Source of the DNA: Cycas panzhihuaensis
Lineage: Eukaryota > Cycadophyta
NCBI GenBank assembly: GCA_023213395.1
Contig: CM041465.1
Location: 209,443,741 to 209,507,740, forward strand
Reading direction: 5' to 3'
Length of the DNA: 64,000 nt
The position numbers and the translations under genes are program-made. The notes under the pieces are model-generated. The model made no database searches and was not told the origin of the DNA. It saw only the letters and a program-made list of their open reading frames with translations. Shown piece after piece: positions 20,545 through 32,754 of this stretch (position 1 is its first letter; each line of letters opens with the position of its first letter).

Positions 20545-23500
20545 AGAAGTTGCATAAGCCTACAAAAGTTAACACGTATCTGTGTGACAACAGGAGTCGA
20601 TGATGTCCATATGAAGGATCGTCCACCCCCCAGTCTGCATGGGTAATCAGCCATTGCATCTGCCAATTCTCTAGGAAGTCCTTTGGATACATGGTTCATC
20701 ATTGATCTTCAACGCGTTACTAATTAATATCTATATCCTACAATGAAGTAGTGATCATCAAAATATGAATTGTACCTATTATTTAAGCAATAATTTGGTC
20801 GTTGCATTGCCTATTACCTAGGTCATTGTGGTTATGTTGAATCTTACACATGCCTGAACTTGGATGTTAACATGGCCATTTAGGAGACCAAGGTTAAACC
20901 TCCTAACCCACCACCAGTTGACTAAGGAACAAAGCCTCCTAACCTAGATCTCATCCTATTTAGAGAGTGAGGATTTTAGGTTAACCCTCAAACCAACCAG
21001 GTCATCATATGCTCAAGGATTTTAGGCTTACCCGAAACCATCACATTATCTTAATGGCCTAAATAATTAGTGGAGAAAGTGCTTTCATCACACCGAGTAT
21101 TCATTCATTGGGGTCATCATTAGTCGAGTAAAATTGATGCTACATAAGGTTGTTGACTTTAGATTTGTTGTTGCATACCGTTGGTAGATGGGAAAAGCCT
21201 TAGCTTAGGCTAAGATGAAAAAACTCATGTACATGCTACCTATGTCTTCACCCATGTCTCAATATGCATGAGATCATGCTTATCTTTGACTATTCTAGAG
21301 TCCTACCACTGATATGTGCTATAGTCACATATCAACATTATGCACAGACTCCTAACATGGCTAGATACAACATTTGGCTGGCCACATCTATAAAAATACT
21401 AGCCATTTTACAAAATCAAGGAAGGCATGCAACTTCTTTGATGTTATTACATACTGTCAAAAACTTTACATACTACAAATACGATATGAAAATATATCTC
21501 TCTTCCAATGCTTATTATGATGTATAGTCTATTGAAGTATCTTGTTCTCATTGTGCTTTAACACTCAATGAAAACTCTAATGCAATTGTGCTAGTCTTAT
21601 GCAATTCTTGATTAAAATAGCTCGCCAACAATATCATCTGCAATCTTCAAGAATCCTTGTTTAACATCATATCTCCTGATTGTTGGCGTCAATATCGTCT
21701 TAACTATGTCAAACTTCTGTTTATGAAGCTTTCATTATCAATAGAAGCAAAAAATCATAGCCTTGAATTAACTTGCACTAAATTAAAACTAAAATTCTAA
21801 TGATTGCTTGACGTCTTGCCTATTATTATTCATAAGGAACAATCTGAAATACAAATCGCATGCACAATATAAAGGTGAGGAGGTTAATTCATAGTATTGA
21901 AATCTTATCACCAAATGGCTTAATATGTTGCCATCTTTATCAATGTCATGAATTATTAATGATGTCCATCTTGCAATGTGCATAATCTTCATGGCCACTC
22001 GATTCTTTGTGACCTTGGAGTAATGTCGACTTCAAACATTAATCTTTGACGTTGCATATACTTAATCAACTACATTTAGGCATGAGTAGTGCCATATTCC
22101 TCATAAGATTAAATTGGCTACTTTCTTTAATTGTAACATTGCAATGTTCTTTAGCTATCTGTAATATTTCGACAAAAGGATAGGAGGTCATCAACATTGT
22201 TGACCAAATGTAGCACTTTTCTATCAAAATTGTCAACTTAATATGACATTCCTTAGTCAACTTAATACATTCTCCAACGCCATAATTTGCTTGTTGGCAA
22301 AATAATCAACAACACACAGAGAACTTCAATCTTCAACATTGGTAGGAACTTGATATTGACCGACTATTTGAATTTCGTCGACTTAGCTTGGTGTTTGGCA
22401 TCAACATCAACTTTATCACAGAATCGTTAACACCAAGGTTTTGACATAACATTTCATCAATCGACCAAGTTGTCAACAAAATCTTTGACGTAGCAATCAT
22501 TCCACTAAAAACTCATTGTTGTCTTCCCCTTCAACGCAAATAAAATTTTCGACATAACATCCTTGAAATTATTGACATGACATCGCAATTGTCGATAGAA
22601 TATGTTCATCAGTCATCGTTAGCCATTAATCTCCCATCATAGACATCAAAATGCCAACCAAATCCTCAAGCTACACATCATTCACTTTATCGACATCTTC
22701 CCAAATTTGTCGATTCATTAAAAAGAACAGTCTTGCCTTGGCTTCAAATTCCAGACAGCAACCTCATTTGGATTATTACAAAATTCCTTCCTATTGCAAG
22801 AATTATTCCATACGAAATCCTTATGAAGATCCATAATATCATTAATACATTTAGGTGGTATACATAAATTACTTCTTAACATACACTGTTGGGTAATTTG
22901 TCATTAAAACACTTTTGTGAATTTCCCCAGTACTGTCGACATTTTATCACCTTGTATTATTACTTAATCAACTGCATCAAGCGTTGTTTAAACTATTTGA
23001 AGACTTCATCGAAGTCAATGTAATGGCTTTCCTTAAATCTCCATATCTCCCAATCATGCTCTTGTATTGTTGATTTGGCTTCCTAGTCTGTGCTTGAACA
23101 AAGATCCAAACCAATAAGAACTAATAGCCCTCAAGCATTCGAGGAGAGAGAAAACAGTTTTCCTAAAACTTTAAGCTTTTCTCTACAGATCCTACTAATG
23201 AAAGATATCTCCTTTGTAGCTTGCATCTAGGACTGCCTTTGTTAATATATCTATCACTCAAGGATAATATAATTTGACTCATGCAATCTCCACATTCTTT
23301 GAGAACAAGAAGGTACCAAGAACGCCTCATTTTATTGACATCAATCTTTAACTTCATCATAAAATATCTTGATTTAAAAATTTTGCCATATGATGTCAAT
23401 GACATTCCAGGGGAAGAGTTTTCTAACTTCATCTTAATACTTGGCAAACGTTATCCCACATCATCTTCATTTTGTGCAACATCATCTTCATTTTATGTAG

Positions 23501-23678
23501 CATCATCTTTATTATCTAGCAATGTCTTCATCTTCATGTTAGCCAACATTATCTTCATTGTCTTCACAATCTTCAAATGATCTTCATGCCACGTTGCGAC
23601 CTGTCTCAACTCATGCACCTATGATCCTGCTACTGTCATTCCTTCAAATCCTAGGCACCTAGAGACCCTTCAGATTCT
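20545..23678 (-). other. N1 internal region, no pol domains
   Basis: 3.1 kb with no gag, protease, RT or integrase wording on either strand. Two features stand out. First, 21,600-22,900 holds many degenerate copies of a TTGACAT/GTCGAC-like word. Second, 23,458-23,587 is a degenerate tandem repeat. A 94-codon frame at 23,163-23,447 (minus) is Lys/Ser-rich with no domain I recognise. Confidence 0.6.
23458..23587 (-). repeat. Degenerate about 22-bp tandem repeat (catcatcttcatttt unit)
   Basis: About five units with the core CATCATCTTCATTTT or CATTATCTTCATTG. Read on the minus strand the units could encode an acidic NEDDV-type repeat, but one stop interrupts it. It may be the remnant of an acidic protein tail or simple-repeat drift. 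Confidence 0.55.
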
Positions 23679-23699
23679 TGTATCAGCAATGGTGCCAAA
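23679..23699 (-). promoter_or_regulatory. N1 primer-binding site, tRNA-Asp-like
   Basis: Directly inside the right LTR the minus strand reads TTTGGCACCATTGCTG. Plant tRNA-Asp would give TGGCGCCGTTGCCG; 11 of 14 positions agree and the three differences are all CG to CA or TG, the expected decay of methylated CpG. Confidence 0.6.
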
Positions 23700-24172
23700 T
23701 GTTGGGCATACTGGAGCCTCATGACACCAGCCTGCCAATGTGTCATTGTAGTCAAGACAGCACAGACAATCAAATAACATTCTTCATTATATCATCAACA
23801 AGGCATTCACGAGATACTAATGATACCACATTTATGAGAGGAGAGAGAATAACATAGACAATAGAATATAAATAGGAGCATCAATGTATTATTTATTGAC
23901 AAGAGAGAGATCACATGGTCAGCCTCAGCTCAATGCATCACTCTTTCCAACAATCCCGCACACACTACTTCATCCCCTTAATGCCTTACTTATGTAGCCT
24001 ATTTATACAATAGTCAAGTGGTAACTACCCAATTAATCCTTAGCTAACCCTTCCTTAATGTACTTGTTTACATTAATTAACACTTATTTAATATAAATAC
24101 TGATTGATCCCCCATTTCTAATGTATTACAAATAATTACATATTTTGACCATGGCCCTTCTATAGGCCAACA
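23700..24172 (-). repeat. N1 5' LTR
   Basis: 473 bp, TG...CA ends; counterpart of 19,985-20,480. Confidence 0.88.
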
Positions 24173-24221
24173 ACACATGACCAATGCAATCTAGGACGAG
24201 CCTAGATCTCAAGGTGCCCTC

Positions 24222-24579
24222 TGTTAGTGTGGCAGTTAATTATTAAGCCACTTAATTAATGCTAATGTGGTTTAATTATGTGAAAAGGTGTGAGCGAAAA
24301 GGTGTGATTTATTCGGAGGGTCACAACCCTAAACGGGTGACACCTCTTGGAGAGTATATATGCCTTGAGGCCTTGTGTATTCAATCATCCAAGTTCATTG
24401 TGTAATAATCAACGATCCCTTGAGGATCCTTTTGTGGTGGGTTTTTTCCCAAAAGGGCTTCCCACGTATATCCTGTGTTCTGTGCATCTGTTTTCTGTAT
24501 TTTCAATTTGTTGCGTGCTATGTATGGTTAAAGATTCTGCGGTTGAGAACATCTGTGTATGATTTCATGTTCTCGAACA
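24222..24579 (+). repeat. C4 5' LTR
   Basis: 358 bp, TGTTAG...CGAACA. TATA-like gagtatatatgcc near 24,352. Confidence 0.96.
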
Positions 24580-24593
24580 AGGTATCAGAGCCG
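24580..24593 (+). promoter_or_regulatory. C4 primer-binding site
   Basis: AGGTATCAGAGCC immediately after the LTR, one base off the complement of plant initiator-Met tRNA (TGGTATCAGAGCC). Confidence 0.9.
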
Positions 24594-26144
24594 TAGGGTC
24601 TGGCACAGCTGAAGCTTGACAGTGAGCGGGGAGATTGGATCGTTGGTTGCCGGGTGATGCCGTCTGACCCAAGACAAATCTTGAGGGTCCATCAATTCCA
24701 AAGATCGTGCGAAGGCATAGAAAATCAGTGGTTGTTGGAGCAGTGGAGATCACTATTTGACAAAGTGTAAGGGTTATTGGAGTCAATATTCAGGCATGCA
24801 GAACAAGTTCTGTTGGTGACTCGGTGACGATAAGGACAGCCATCTATCTACACAAGTAAGTCAGTCATATTCCATCCAAAGCTCTATAAAACTCGAAGAA
24901 ACAAGGCCTTTTCTGATTTTTTCAGCCTGTTTATGGGAGAGATTGGAGCCTTTATGGAATGTTTTCTGCCCATAAACGAAGTTGAGACTAAGCATGTGTC
25001 AGTATAAAGCCGCCATATGTGGTCTGTGGAGTTGTAGTATCTTTTTGGTTGGGAATATAACTTTATGTCTGATTGTTTGCACATTCTGAGCCCGCATCTT
25101 TGTGTCAAATCTTTGCTGGGCTATTCTGTGAGCTGTCTGAAGACTTGTGTACAGCAATAAGGCACTATACAACTGCAAAATACAGAGCTAAAGCTCTTAT
25201 TGTGATGGCTGGGCGGTTTTGACAAGCCAGTCGGGTTTGCTTCTAACTGTTGGGAGTTCTTCTTAGCTGGCTGTATATTTTAAAAGTCTGTTTGGACTGT
25301 TTTGAAGCCGTTTTGACCCCTCAGTATACCGGTTGGGCGCATCTCTTTGTATTGAGTGTTTTTTTGGAGTAACTACGTTACTCATTGGCATCTTCTTACC
25401 GTTCCTCCTCGTGACTGGGCTACGGCTGCATTCATTTGTTGGCTGGTTATTGACAGTCCATGTGCAGACCCGTGGAATGTTGGTGTGAAGTCGCCCTTCC
25501 GGAAGGAGACAGCAGGTCCGTGAGAAGTTCGTCTTTTATTTACGACTGTCGTTTATCTCCAAGGAGCGTGGAGATAGATAAGGGTGCGTTTGTTAAGATT
25601 TCACTAAGTCTTCAGCTTAGTGTAACTTTGATATAATCAAAAGACACATGGGTTAAGTGAAAAAGAAAAACGTCCCCTTTCTAAAAGTCGCATTTGTTAG
25701 GAATATGCCTTTTGGCATATTCCCCTCAAAGTGAAAATATAAAAAATGACCCTTTGTATCATTATGATATGGTGTTTTATATAGTATGAAGAACTTGGTG
25801 TCTATTTGAAGCGTTTTGAGCCAGTTTGGGTGCATCTCAAGACGTGCTTTTGTGAATTTTTGGCTTGGAGACCGTGCACCGTCCTTTGTAGAGTCGTTTT
25901 TGTATTGAAGCACTTGTTGTTTAGTCATTTTTAGTGTCGGGTGTGACATTTAATGACTATTTAAGGCCGTTAGTTAACGGTTAAGGGGAGTAAAACAGTC
26001 GGTGGCTCACGTAACGTGGGTATAATCCGTGTTGGCATCTTTTGGAAGCGTGCTCGTGAAGCAGAGGAGGTCAAAAGGGTGCATTTTCGTCCTTAATTCG
26101 TTCGTTTAGTGTCGTGTACTTCATATTGTAGTCAGATATTCGAG
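24594..26144 (+). other. C4 long untranslated leader
   Basis: 1.55 kb between primer site and gag start with no coding frame I recognise. Long for copia, where a few hundred bases is common. It presumably carries packaging signals; none can be identified from sequence alone. Confidence 0.7.
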
Positions 26145-26990
26145 ATGGAGAAGCTTATGCCTAAGGTTATCTTTAACGGTAACAATTTCAGCGAATGGAA
26201 GACTCATATGGAGCTTATTTTGATGGTGAACCAACTCTGAGGAATTACCAAGGCGAAGCTTGATTCAGTCCCACTTGACCAGAAGGAGCATATCAAACTT
26301 GAAGAGAAGCAATATATGGCCATTGGATTACTGAAACTCTCAACGGCCTTTGGACGAGGGCTCTAGTTCACAATCTAGATGACCCAGCCGAGATTTGGAC
26401 GAAGTTGTGTGATACATTTGAGAAGAAGAAGACGAATAGACGTCTTGCTCTGATGTTGGAACTACTCGATTCAAAAGTCGAAAATGAGAACAATATCAGC
26501 TCCTACCTGAATAAGATAACCGACTTGAAGAACAAGCTAGAAGAGTTAAAGCAGAACTCGATCGATGATGCGCTCTTGTTTGCGATAATCATGTCAAAGC
26601 TGCCAGCTGCGTTCGCCACATTCCAGACCATTTATGGTAGAGACGAAGTGATGGAGGCAAAAACTTTTGACGGATTCAAAAACCTAATTCTAGCGGAGGA
26701 TGCCAAGCTCAAACATCATGGTTTGCTTAGAGGTTCTGGTTCAAGTCAGGCCTTAGCCATGAAAACTCAGAGGAGAGAGGCCCCTAAGGAGGAGAAGATC
26801 ACACAAAGGTCTGGAGAACGCTCCCAAGACAAGAAGAAGTTTAATGGAAAGTGCAATTACTGCAAGAAGGATGGTCACCGTGAAAAGAACTGTTGGTTCA
26901 AATATCGTGACAAACGCAAAGGTAACCAGGATGATAAAGGAAAGAGTGTTGCTACTCATTGCGTCCGAGCGCAGACCTTGTCAGCCGAAT
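26145..26990 (+). pseudogene. C4 gag
   Basis: Starts at ATG 26,145 (MEKLMPKVIFNGNNFSEWK). A TGA at about 26,238 stands where Trp is expected, and a frameshift follows near 26,330. From 26,405 the frame is open: FEKKKTNRRLALMLELLDSK, ISSYLNKITDLKNKLEEL, ALLFAIIMSKLP, then a basic region and one zinc knuckle CNYCKKDGHREKNC near 26,851-26,892, spaced CX2CX4HX4C. This is the UBN2-type copia capsid and nucleocapsid. Confidence 0.92.
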
Positions 26991-28290
26991 CAGATCGGAG
27001 AGACTATTGGGTACTAGATTCTGGAGCGTAGAAGCACATCTCTTGCCAGAGGCGAAACTTTGATACGTTGAATTCAAATCAAAGTGGTGCTCAGATTGTT
27101 CTTGGAGATGCTCGCGTGTTGTCGGTAGATGGTATCGGTGACGTTTCCATTGCAGGAGGAAAGTTTTCCGAGGTATATTATGTACCCAAGATGCAGTTAA
27201 ACCTTCTGTCTACTCGGGAGATCTACAAACAAGGTATGAAAGTGGAGCTCTATGATGATAAGTGCCTGATAAAGGACCCAAAACAGAACTTTGCTATCGT
27301 AGCTACTGGAAAAGTCAGGGACAACTTCTAGGTGTTTGAAAAGTTTCAATCTCAGAAGAAGTCCTATGCCTTTGTTGCCAGTGCGGATGACGAAAGTAAA
27401 CTGTGGCACAATCGCCTTGGGCACCTTAATTACAGGAGTATTGCACTACTGAAGAGGTTGAAGACGGTGGAAGGACTGCCGTCGGTTACCTGCTCGGATG
27501 GTATATGCGAAGGATGCATGTATGGCAAGCATCATCGTTATCCTTTTGCTCAGGATAACGCCTGGAGAGCCAAGGAGAAGCTGGAGCTTGTACACTCAGA
27601 CATTATGGGACCACTCCCAAATCCTTCGATATCAGGAGCCCGATATACGCTTGTGTTTGTGGATGATTACACCAGGAAAGCCTGGGTTTATTTTCTCAAG
27701 TACAAGTCAGACATATTTGATCGCTTCCGTGAGTGGAAAGAGATGGTTGAAAATGAAAGTGATAAGAAAATAAAAATTTTACGAAGTGATAATGGTAAGG
27801 AATACGACAATAATGCATTCAATCAATTCTTCCGCAACCATGGTATAAAGCGGGAGTTTACAGTCCCGTATACCCCACAACAAAATGGAGTTGCTAAAAA
27901 AAAGAACCGTACCATGATGGAGATGGCGACGTGTATGGTGCATGCTAAAAACCTGCCACCGAAGTTTTGGGCAGAAGCTGTGGCAACTGCTGTTTATATT
28001 TTAAATCAGGTACCCACTCAGGCAGTTCGCAGCGTGACCCCCGAAGAGAAATGGACCGATCGGAAGCCTACCATTAGCCATTTGAGAACGTTTGGGTGTA
28101 TAGCGTATGCCCACATCCCTGATGATACTTGCAAGAAACTGGATAGAAAGAGTCTGAAGTGCATATTCATGGGGTATTGCACGGAGAACAAAGCCTACAG
28201 ACTATGGAATCCACAAGGGGAGAAGATTGTGGTTAGTCGGGATGTTAAATTTGACGAGTCATCAACATATCATGCTGGAAAAGCATGAGA
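26991..28290 (+). pseudogene. C4 protease and integrase
   Basis: Protease begins YWVLDSGA near 27,006, with a stop directly after the active-site Ala, and continues to MQLNLLSTREIYKQG near 27,195. A stop at 27,329 separates GAG-pre-integrase (LWHNRLGHLNYRSI) and the zinc pair CEGCMYGKHH. Catalytic Asps are present in HSDIMGPL and RSDNGKEY, but the Glu 36 residues on is Lys (VAKKKNRT, 27,896-27,898). Downstream are FWAEAVATAVYILNQ, HLRTFGCIAYAHI and KCIFMGY, the usual copia C-terminal blocks. The integrase could not catalyse strand transfer. Confidence 0.94.
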
Positions 28291-30138
28291 GGAAGCTTTT
28301 TACCCTCCCCTTCTCCCATTCCCAGATTCTTCAAGCGAAAAGGACGATGAGCGATCAGAAAGCACCTGAGGAAGCAGGACCAAGTGGAACGCGTAATAGT
28401 GAGGAACCGCCACAAGTAGAAGTACCTCCAGCAACGGGTCCTTCTATACCTTTATGGGCAAGGAAAACTCTTGAAGATTCCGGTGTGGCGATGCAAACTC
28501 TTACTGATGATAGACGAACCAGAAGTCAACATGCCAGTCGAACTCTGCTGGTCGACACCAATGACTCCAGTGATCCTGATTCGTTTGCCGAAGCGAAAGG
28601 AGATCCACGATGGAGAGCTGCAATGGAGGAAGAGTATGGTTCTCTGATGAAGAATGATATGTGGGATTTGGTTCCACTACCTCCATCGAAGAATCTTGTT
28701 GGATGCAAGTGGGTCTATAAGACAAAGTTCCGCTCCAATGGAGAGGTGGACAAGTATAAGGCCAGACTTGTTGCGTAGGGATTCAAGCAGAAAGAAGGAA
28801 TTGACTACGAGGAGACGTTTGCACCAGTCTCCAGAATGACAACGGTCCGCTTACTCATTTCCTTAGTAGTTGCATTAGATTGGGAGTTACACCAGATGGA
28901 CGTTAAGTCCGCCTTCCTTAATGGGGATCTAAAGGAGGAGATATACATGTCGCAGCCTCTGGGATTCATTAAGGATGGCGTGAGCATCTTGTTTGCCGTT
29001 TGAAGAAATCAATCTATGGCCTGAAACAAGCACCCCGTGCTTGGTATGAAAAGATGGATGCCAAGTTGAAAGCTGAAGGTTCTGAAATTTCAGAACTAGA
29101 CCCGAATCTGTATGTGAAAAGAAGAGGGACTTCCGTAGTTGCTTGCGTGGTGTATGTGGATGATCTAATCATCAGCGGTAATCGTGGCAAGGCTATAGCC
29201 GAAGTCAAATCCAATTTGGGAGCTTCATTCGACATGACGGACCTTGGGAAACTTCATTATTTCTTGGGCATTCAGATCAGGCAGATGGAAGATAGGATCG
29301 TGTTGTTGCAGTCGCAGTATGTGAAGAACTTACTGGAGAGATTTGGGATGCAGCACTGCAAATCTGTTGCAACACCATGTGTCAAAGGCGCAAGATTGCA
29401 GAAGGATATGGCCAAACCTTCTATAGATGGCACAACGTTTCGTCAGTTGGTAGGGAGTCTCATTTATTTGACTCATACCAAGCCAAATATCGCATACGCT
29501 GTTGGATTGGTTTGCCACTACATGCAGAATCCACAGAAGCCTCATTTGGTGGCAGCAAAACGGATTTTGAAATATTTAAAGGGGACAATCAATTTTGGTC
29601 TTGAATACCGCAGAGGTGAGAAGATCAGGTTGCATGGCTACACGGATGCTGATTGGGGAGGAGATTCCGACGATCAGAAGTCCACTGCTGGATACCTGTT
29701 TAGTATTGGCAATGGATTTATTTCGTGGCAGTCGAAGAAGCAATGCATGCTGGCGCTATCTTCTCTGAAGCGAATATCAAGGACTCGATCTTTGGTGCGA
29801 AAGAAGCGGTATGGTTGCAAGGTCTCTTGGAATTTCTTGGCGTTTCCAATGGACATCCGATTCTCTTTGTTGATAATCAGAGTACCATTCGTCTCATCAA
29901 GAATCCAGAGTTTCATGCGCGTACAAAGCATATCGAGATTCAGCACCATTACATTCGTGAGCTTATCAAGTTAGGGAAGCTGCAGGTCGACTATTGTCCG
30001 AGTGAATTACAACTTGCGGACGTGTTTACCAAGCCTCTCACTGAAGACCAATTCACGAAGATGCATACCGAATTAAGACTCACCGATGTTATTCTTGAGG
30101 GGGGATGTATCAACAAGGATAAAGAAGCTGCAGGATAG
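28291..30138 (+). pseudogene. C4 reverse transcriptase and RNase H
   Basis: RT opens with KWVYKTKFRSNGEVDKYKAR, then a TAG at about 28,776, then [18 protein letters not shown] and [19 protein letters not shown] frameshift near 28,980 precedes LYVKRR and the catalytic VVYVDDLIISGN box (29,149-29,175). RNase H shows GYTDADWGGD and KSTAGYLFS; a frameshift near 29,745 moves the rest to another frame: VDNQSTIRLIKNPEFHARTK, ADVFTKPLTEDQF, and the stop at 30,136. Confidence 0.94.
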
Positions 30139-30189
30139 TCCCACCGTGATAACTCAACCATCGACGCTGCGTTGCATTCCCCACATTCA

Positions 30190-30202
30190 CATTAAGGGGG
30201 GA
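30190..30202 (+). promoter_or_regulatory. C4 polypurine tract
   Basis: CATTAAGGGGGGA immediately before the 3' LTR start TGTTAG. Confidence 0.9.
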
Positions 30203-30560
30203 TGTTAGCGTGGCAGTTAATTATTAAGCCACTTAATTAATGTTAATGTGGTTTAATTATGTGAAAAGGTGTGAGCGAAAAGGTGCGATTTATTTGGAGG
30301 GTCACAACCCTAAACGGGTGACGCCTCTTGGAGAGTATATATGCCTTGAGGCCTTGTGTATTCAATCATCCAAGTTCATTGTGTAATAATCAACGATCCC
30401 TTGAGGATCCTTTTGTGGTGGGTTTTTTCCCGAAAGGGTTTCCCACGTATATCCTATGTTCTGTGCATATGTTTTCTGTATTTTCAATTTGTTGCTTGCT
30501 GTGTATGGTCAAAGATCCTGCGGTTGAGAACATCTATGTATGATTTCATGTTCTCGAACA
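30203..30560 (+). repeat. C4 3' LTR
   Basis: 358 bp, same length as the 5' copy; followed by the CCCTC duplication. Confidence 0.96.
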
Positions 30561-30978
30561 CCCTCTTCATCTAAAGGGAGAGATCACTTCTTTGTATAGG
30601 GAGGATGGATTCCAATGCACCTAAACGTAGGGCCATCTTGTGTCCAAAAATGAGGCTTGGACACCATTTCATGTAGGCACAATGGGTTGTGCCTCGCATG
30701 GGTTTGGGGCATTGTAGAAAGCAATTTGGTGGTAGATTTCCACTCTCTTATTATGAGGTGGCCACTTGATTTCCAATTTAAGTGTTGAGGGCAATGCACA
30801 TGAAATCCCTTGAGGTGGGTTCACACTTGTAAATTTGCAACCTTTTCTTCTTACTTATTACCCCTTACAAGATTTATACCCTAATAATTGTTGTTGATAT
30901 ATGTTTGTTTATGTGTGTGATTAGGTAGGAACTTAATATATATCATTATTCAACTTAATAATAGGCCTTATTATGTGT
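30561..30978 (+). other. No gene recognised; flank upstream of G4 gag
   Basis: Non-coding. Possibly G4 leader or LTR remnant, but no primer site or repeat partner was found. Confidence 0.4.
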
Positions 30979-32200
30979 ATGCAACAGGGCAGCCAAGGTG
31001 GGTTTCGTGATACTCAAGGTATTGAGAGTGAAGAAGCAGAATCTAGTCAACCAAATTTAAACTCACCACCCACCCAACCTAAAACACAAATTTAAGGACC
31101 AAGAATAGTTGATGAGATGTCTTCAATTCATGCAATGTTAACTAAAATGAAGGGTGTGATGCATACTTTAATGATTCAAAATATTGAGCAACAACTTTTC
31201 AATCAAGATAGTAAGGATTTCAAGAGTGCTTTGGAGGAACTAGGAATGTCAACTCTAGAAGAACCTACTACACTTGAATTTAAACAAAAGATGATGAACC
31301 CATCAAATTGGAGGAATTTTTTCTAGAAGGGGGGAGAACCCCAAGAGAGCAAGGATTCTTCTAAATCCTCTTATGGCCAATTACCCAAAAGGTAGAGAGC
31401 AAAGGAGTTGTGAGAAATGCTTCAAACAACAAAACAGTTGAAAAGTATCCAAATTCCAAATCTCTATGGAAAAGACACTAGCGCACAATTGCAATCATGG
31501 ATAAGATCGGTTAAAAATTATTTATTGCCTCTGACATTTAACCCAAAAAATAAAACCACCTTGATACAATTTGCTTGGAGTGGATCAAGTGTGGTGAAAT
31601 GGGTTGTTGAATGAAGTAGAATTGAAGGAAAGAGAACCAATAGAAAGCTAAGAAGTAATGAAAGACCTAATGGCCACTAAGATTTGCCCCCTCTAATGAT
31701 AGAGGTGAAGCATTCAAAAGGGTGGCTACTAATAGACAAACTACTAATATATTTGCCTTCAATCAAAGGATGGAAAGCATTTTCTCTAGGAGCCTAGATA
31801 TGCCACTTGCCCATCAAATTAATTACCTTATTCAAGAACTTAAAGATCCTTATAAAATTACAGTTTCACTCACCAAACCAAAAACTAGGGAGGAAGCTAT
31901 ACATCGAGCACTCAAAACATAAAGCTTCCATGGAGAAGCTAATGTAAGGGTTACACAGGGTAGTCAAGCAAGTAGACCCTCTAAAGGCAAGAAGAAAAGA
32001 GATTTCAATTCTCAATATAAAGGTAAGTTCAAGAAGAACAAGCCCTTTAAAAAAGTACTAAGCTCTCAATAGAAGGAAAAGATTTGTTTTGACTGCAAGA
32101 CACAGAGTCATATTGCAACAAATTGTCCCAACAAACTAAATGGTGGATCCAATTCAAGACCTACACAAGGCTAGAGGCCTCCACAAGGACCAAAAATTGT
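30979..32200 (+). pseudogene. G4 gag
   Basis: The likely start is ATG 30,979 (MQQGSQGGFRDTQG). Capsid wording appears at 31,417-31,614: SIQIPNLYGKDTSAQLQSWI and TLIQFAWSGSSVVKWV, then TTNIFAFNQRMESIF near 31,740. A basic Lys-rich stretch follows near 31,980-32,060, then a zinc knuckle, CFDCKTQSHIATNC, near 32,087. Five or more stops interrupt the frame. Confidence 0.8.
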
Positions 32201-32269
32201 CTGAATAATTTGTGTCAACAAGACAACAAAAAGAATCATACTCGAGAGAATATCAAGGAAAGTTTATTG

Positions 32270-32645
32270 AGAGTTTAGTAATACACATCTATTCCTTATT
32301 AAAGGTAAACTAAATGGGGTTGATGCAATAATATTGGTGGACGATAGCAACACTCATAATTTTGTTTCTGCAAACTTCTATAAGAAGTTAAATTTACCTA
32401 CATAACCTACTAAATATAAGTACCAAGTGGAATTAGCAAATGGTCAAGGAACCCATGTGTGGGGTAAATACATCCATTAGGTACCAATTCAGATATATAG
32501 ATACTAGGATAACATAGAACTTGATACCATGGAGATTGGTCGATTCGATGCAATTCTAGGAAAAAAATCATTATATGATATGGATGTGCACATTCTATCA
32601 AGGAACCACACATTAGATTTCATTTATCAAGGAAATCAAGTATAA
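32270..32645 (+). pseudogene. G4 protease
   Basis: Contains a degenerate retropepsin active site, IILVDDSNTHNFV near 32,328: the Gly of D-S-G is Asn. A later FDAILGKKSLYDM near 32,545 matches the conserved C-terminal block in which ILG precedes the final strand. Two in-frame stops near 32,402 and 32,480. Confidence 0.7.
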
Positions 32646-32754
32646 TTGCTATGAGATAATAACCTCAGTAGTATTCTAATGGTTTTCACCATGTAATTGA
32701 AGGGAATGGCAAGGAAGGCTTTCTAAACCAATTATGCAATCTTTCTGAATGAAG

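Larger units (their letters stand above)
19985..24172 (-). mobile_element. N1: non-coding (LARD-like) LTR element
   Basis: Two direct repeats, 19,985-20,480 and 23,700-24,172, both TGTTGGG...GGCCAACA, enclose 3.2 kb without recognisable gag or pol. The target duplication is probably ACATG (19,980-19,984 and 24,175-24,179), with two extra bases before the right copy. A tRNA-Asp-like primer site beside the right LTR and a polypurine tract beside the left LTR place the element on the minus strand. It would depend on proteins from another element. Confidence 0.8.
24222..30560 (+). mobile_element. C4: structurally complete Ty1/copia element, 6.3 kb
   Basis: Two 358-bp LTRs flank a plus-strand gag-PR-IN-RT-RNase H unit. 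The target duplication CCCTC is perfect (24,217-24,221 and 30,561-30,565). Primer site and polypurine tract sit in their expected places. The LTRs differ at about 14 positions (3.9%), 12 of them transitions. Coding is broken by stops and frameshifts and the integrase Glu is lost. The leader is long (about 1.55 kb). Confidence 0.96.
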
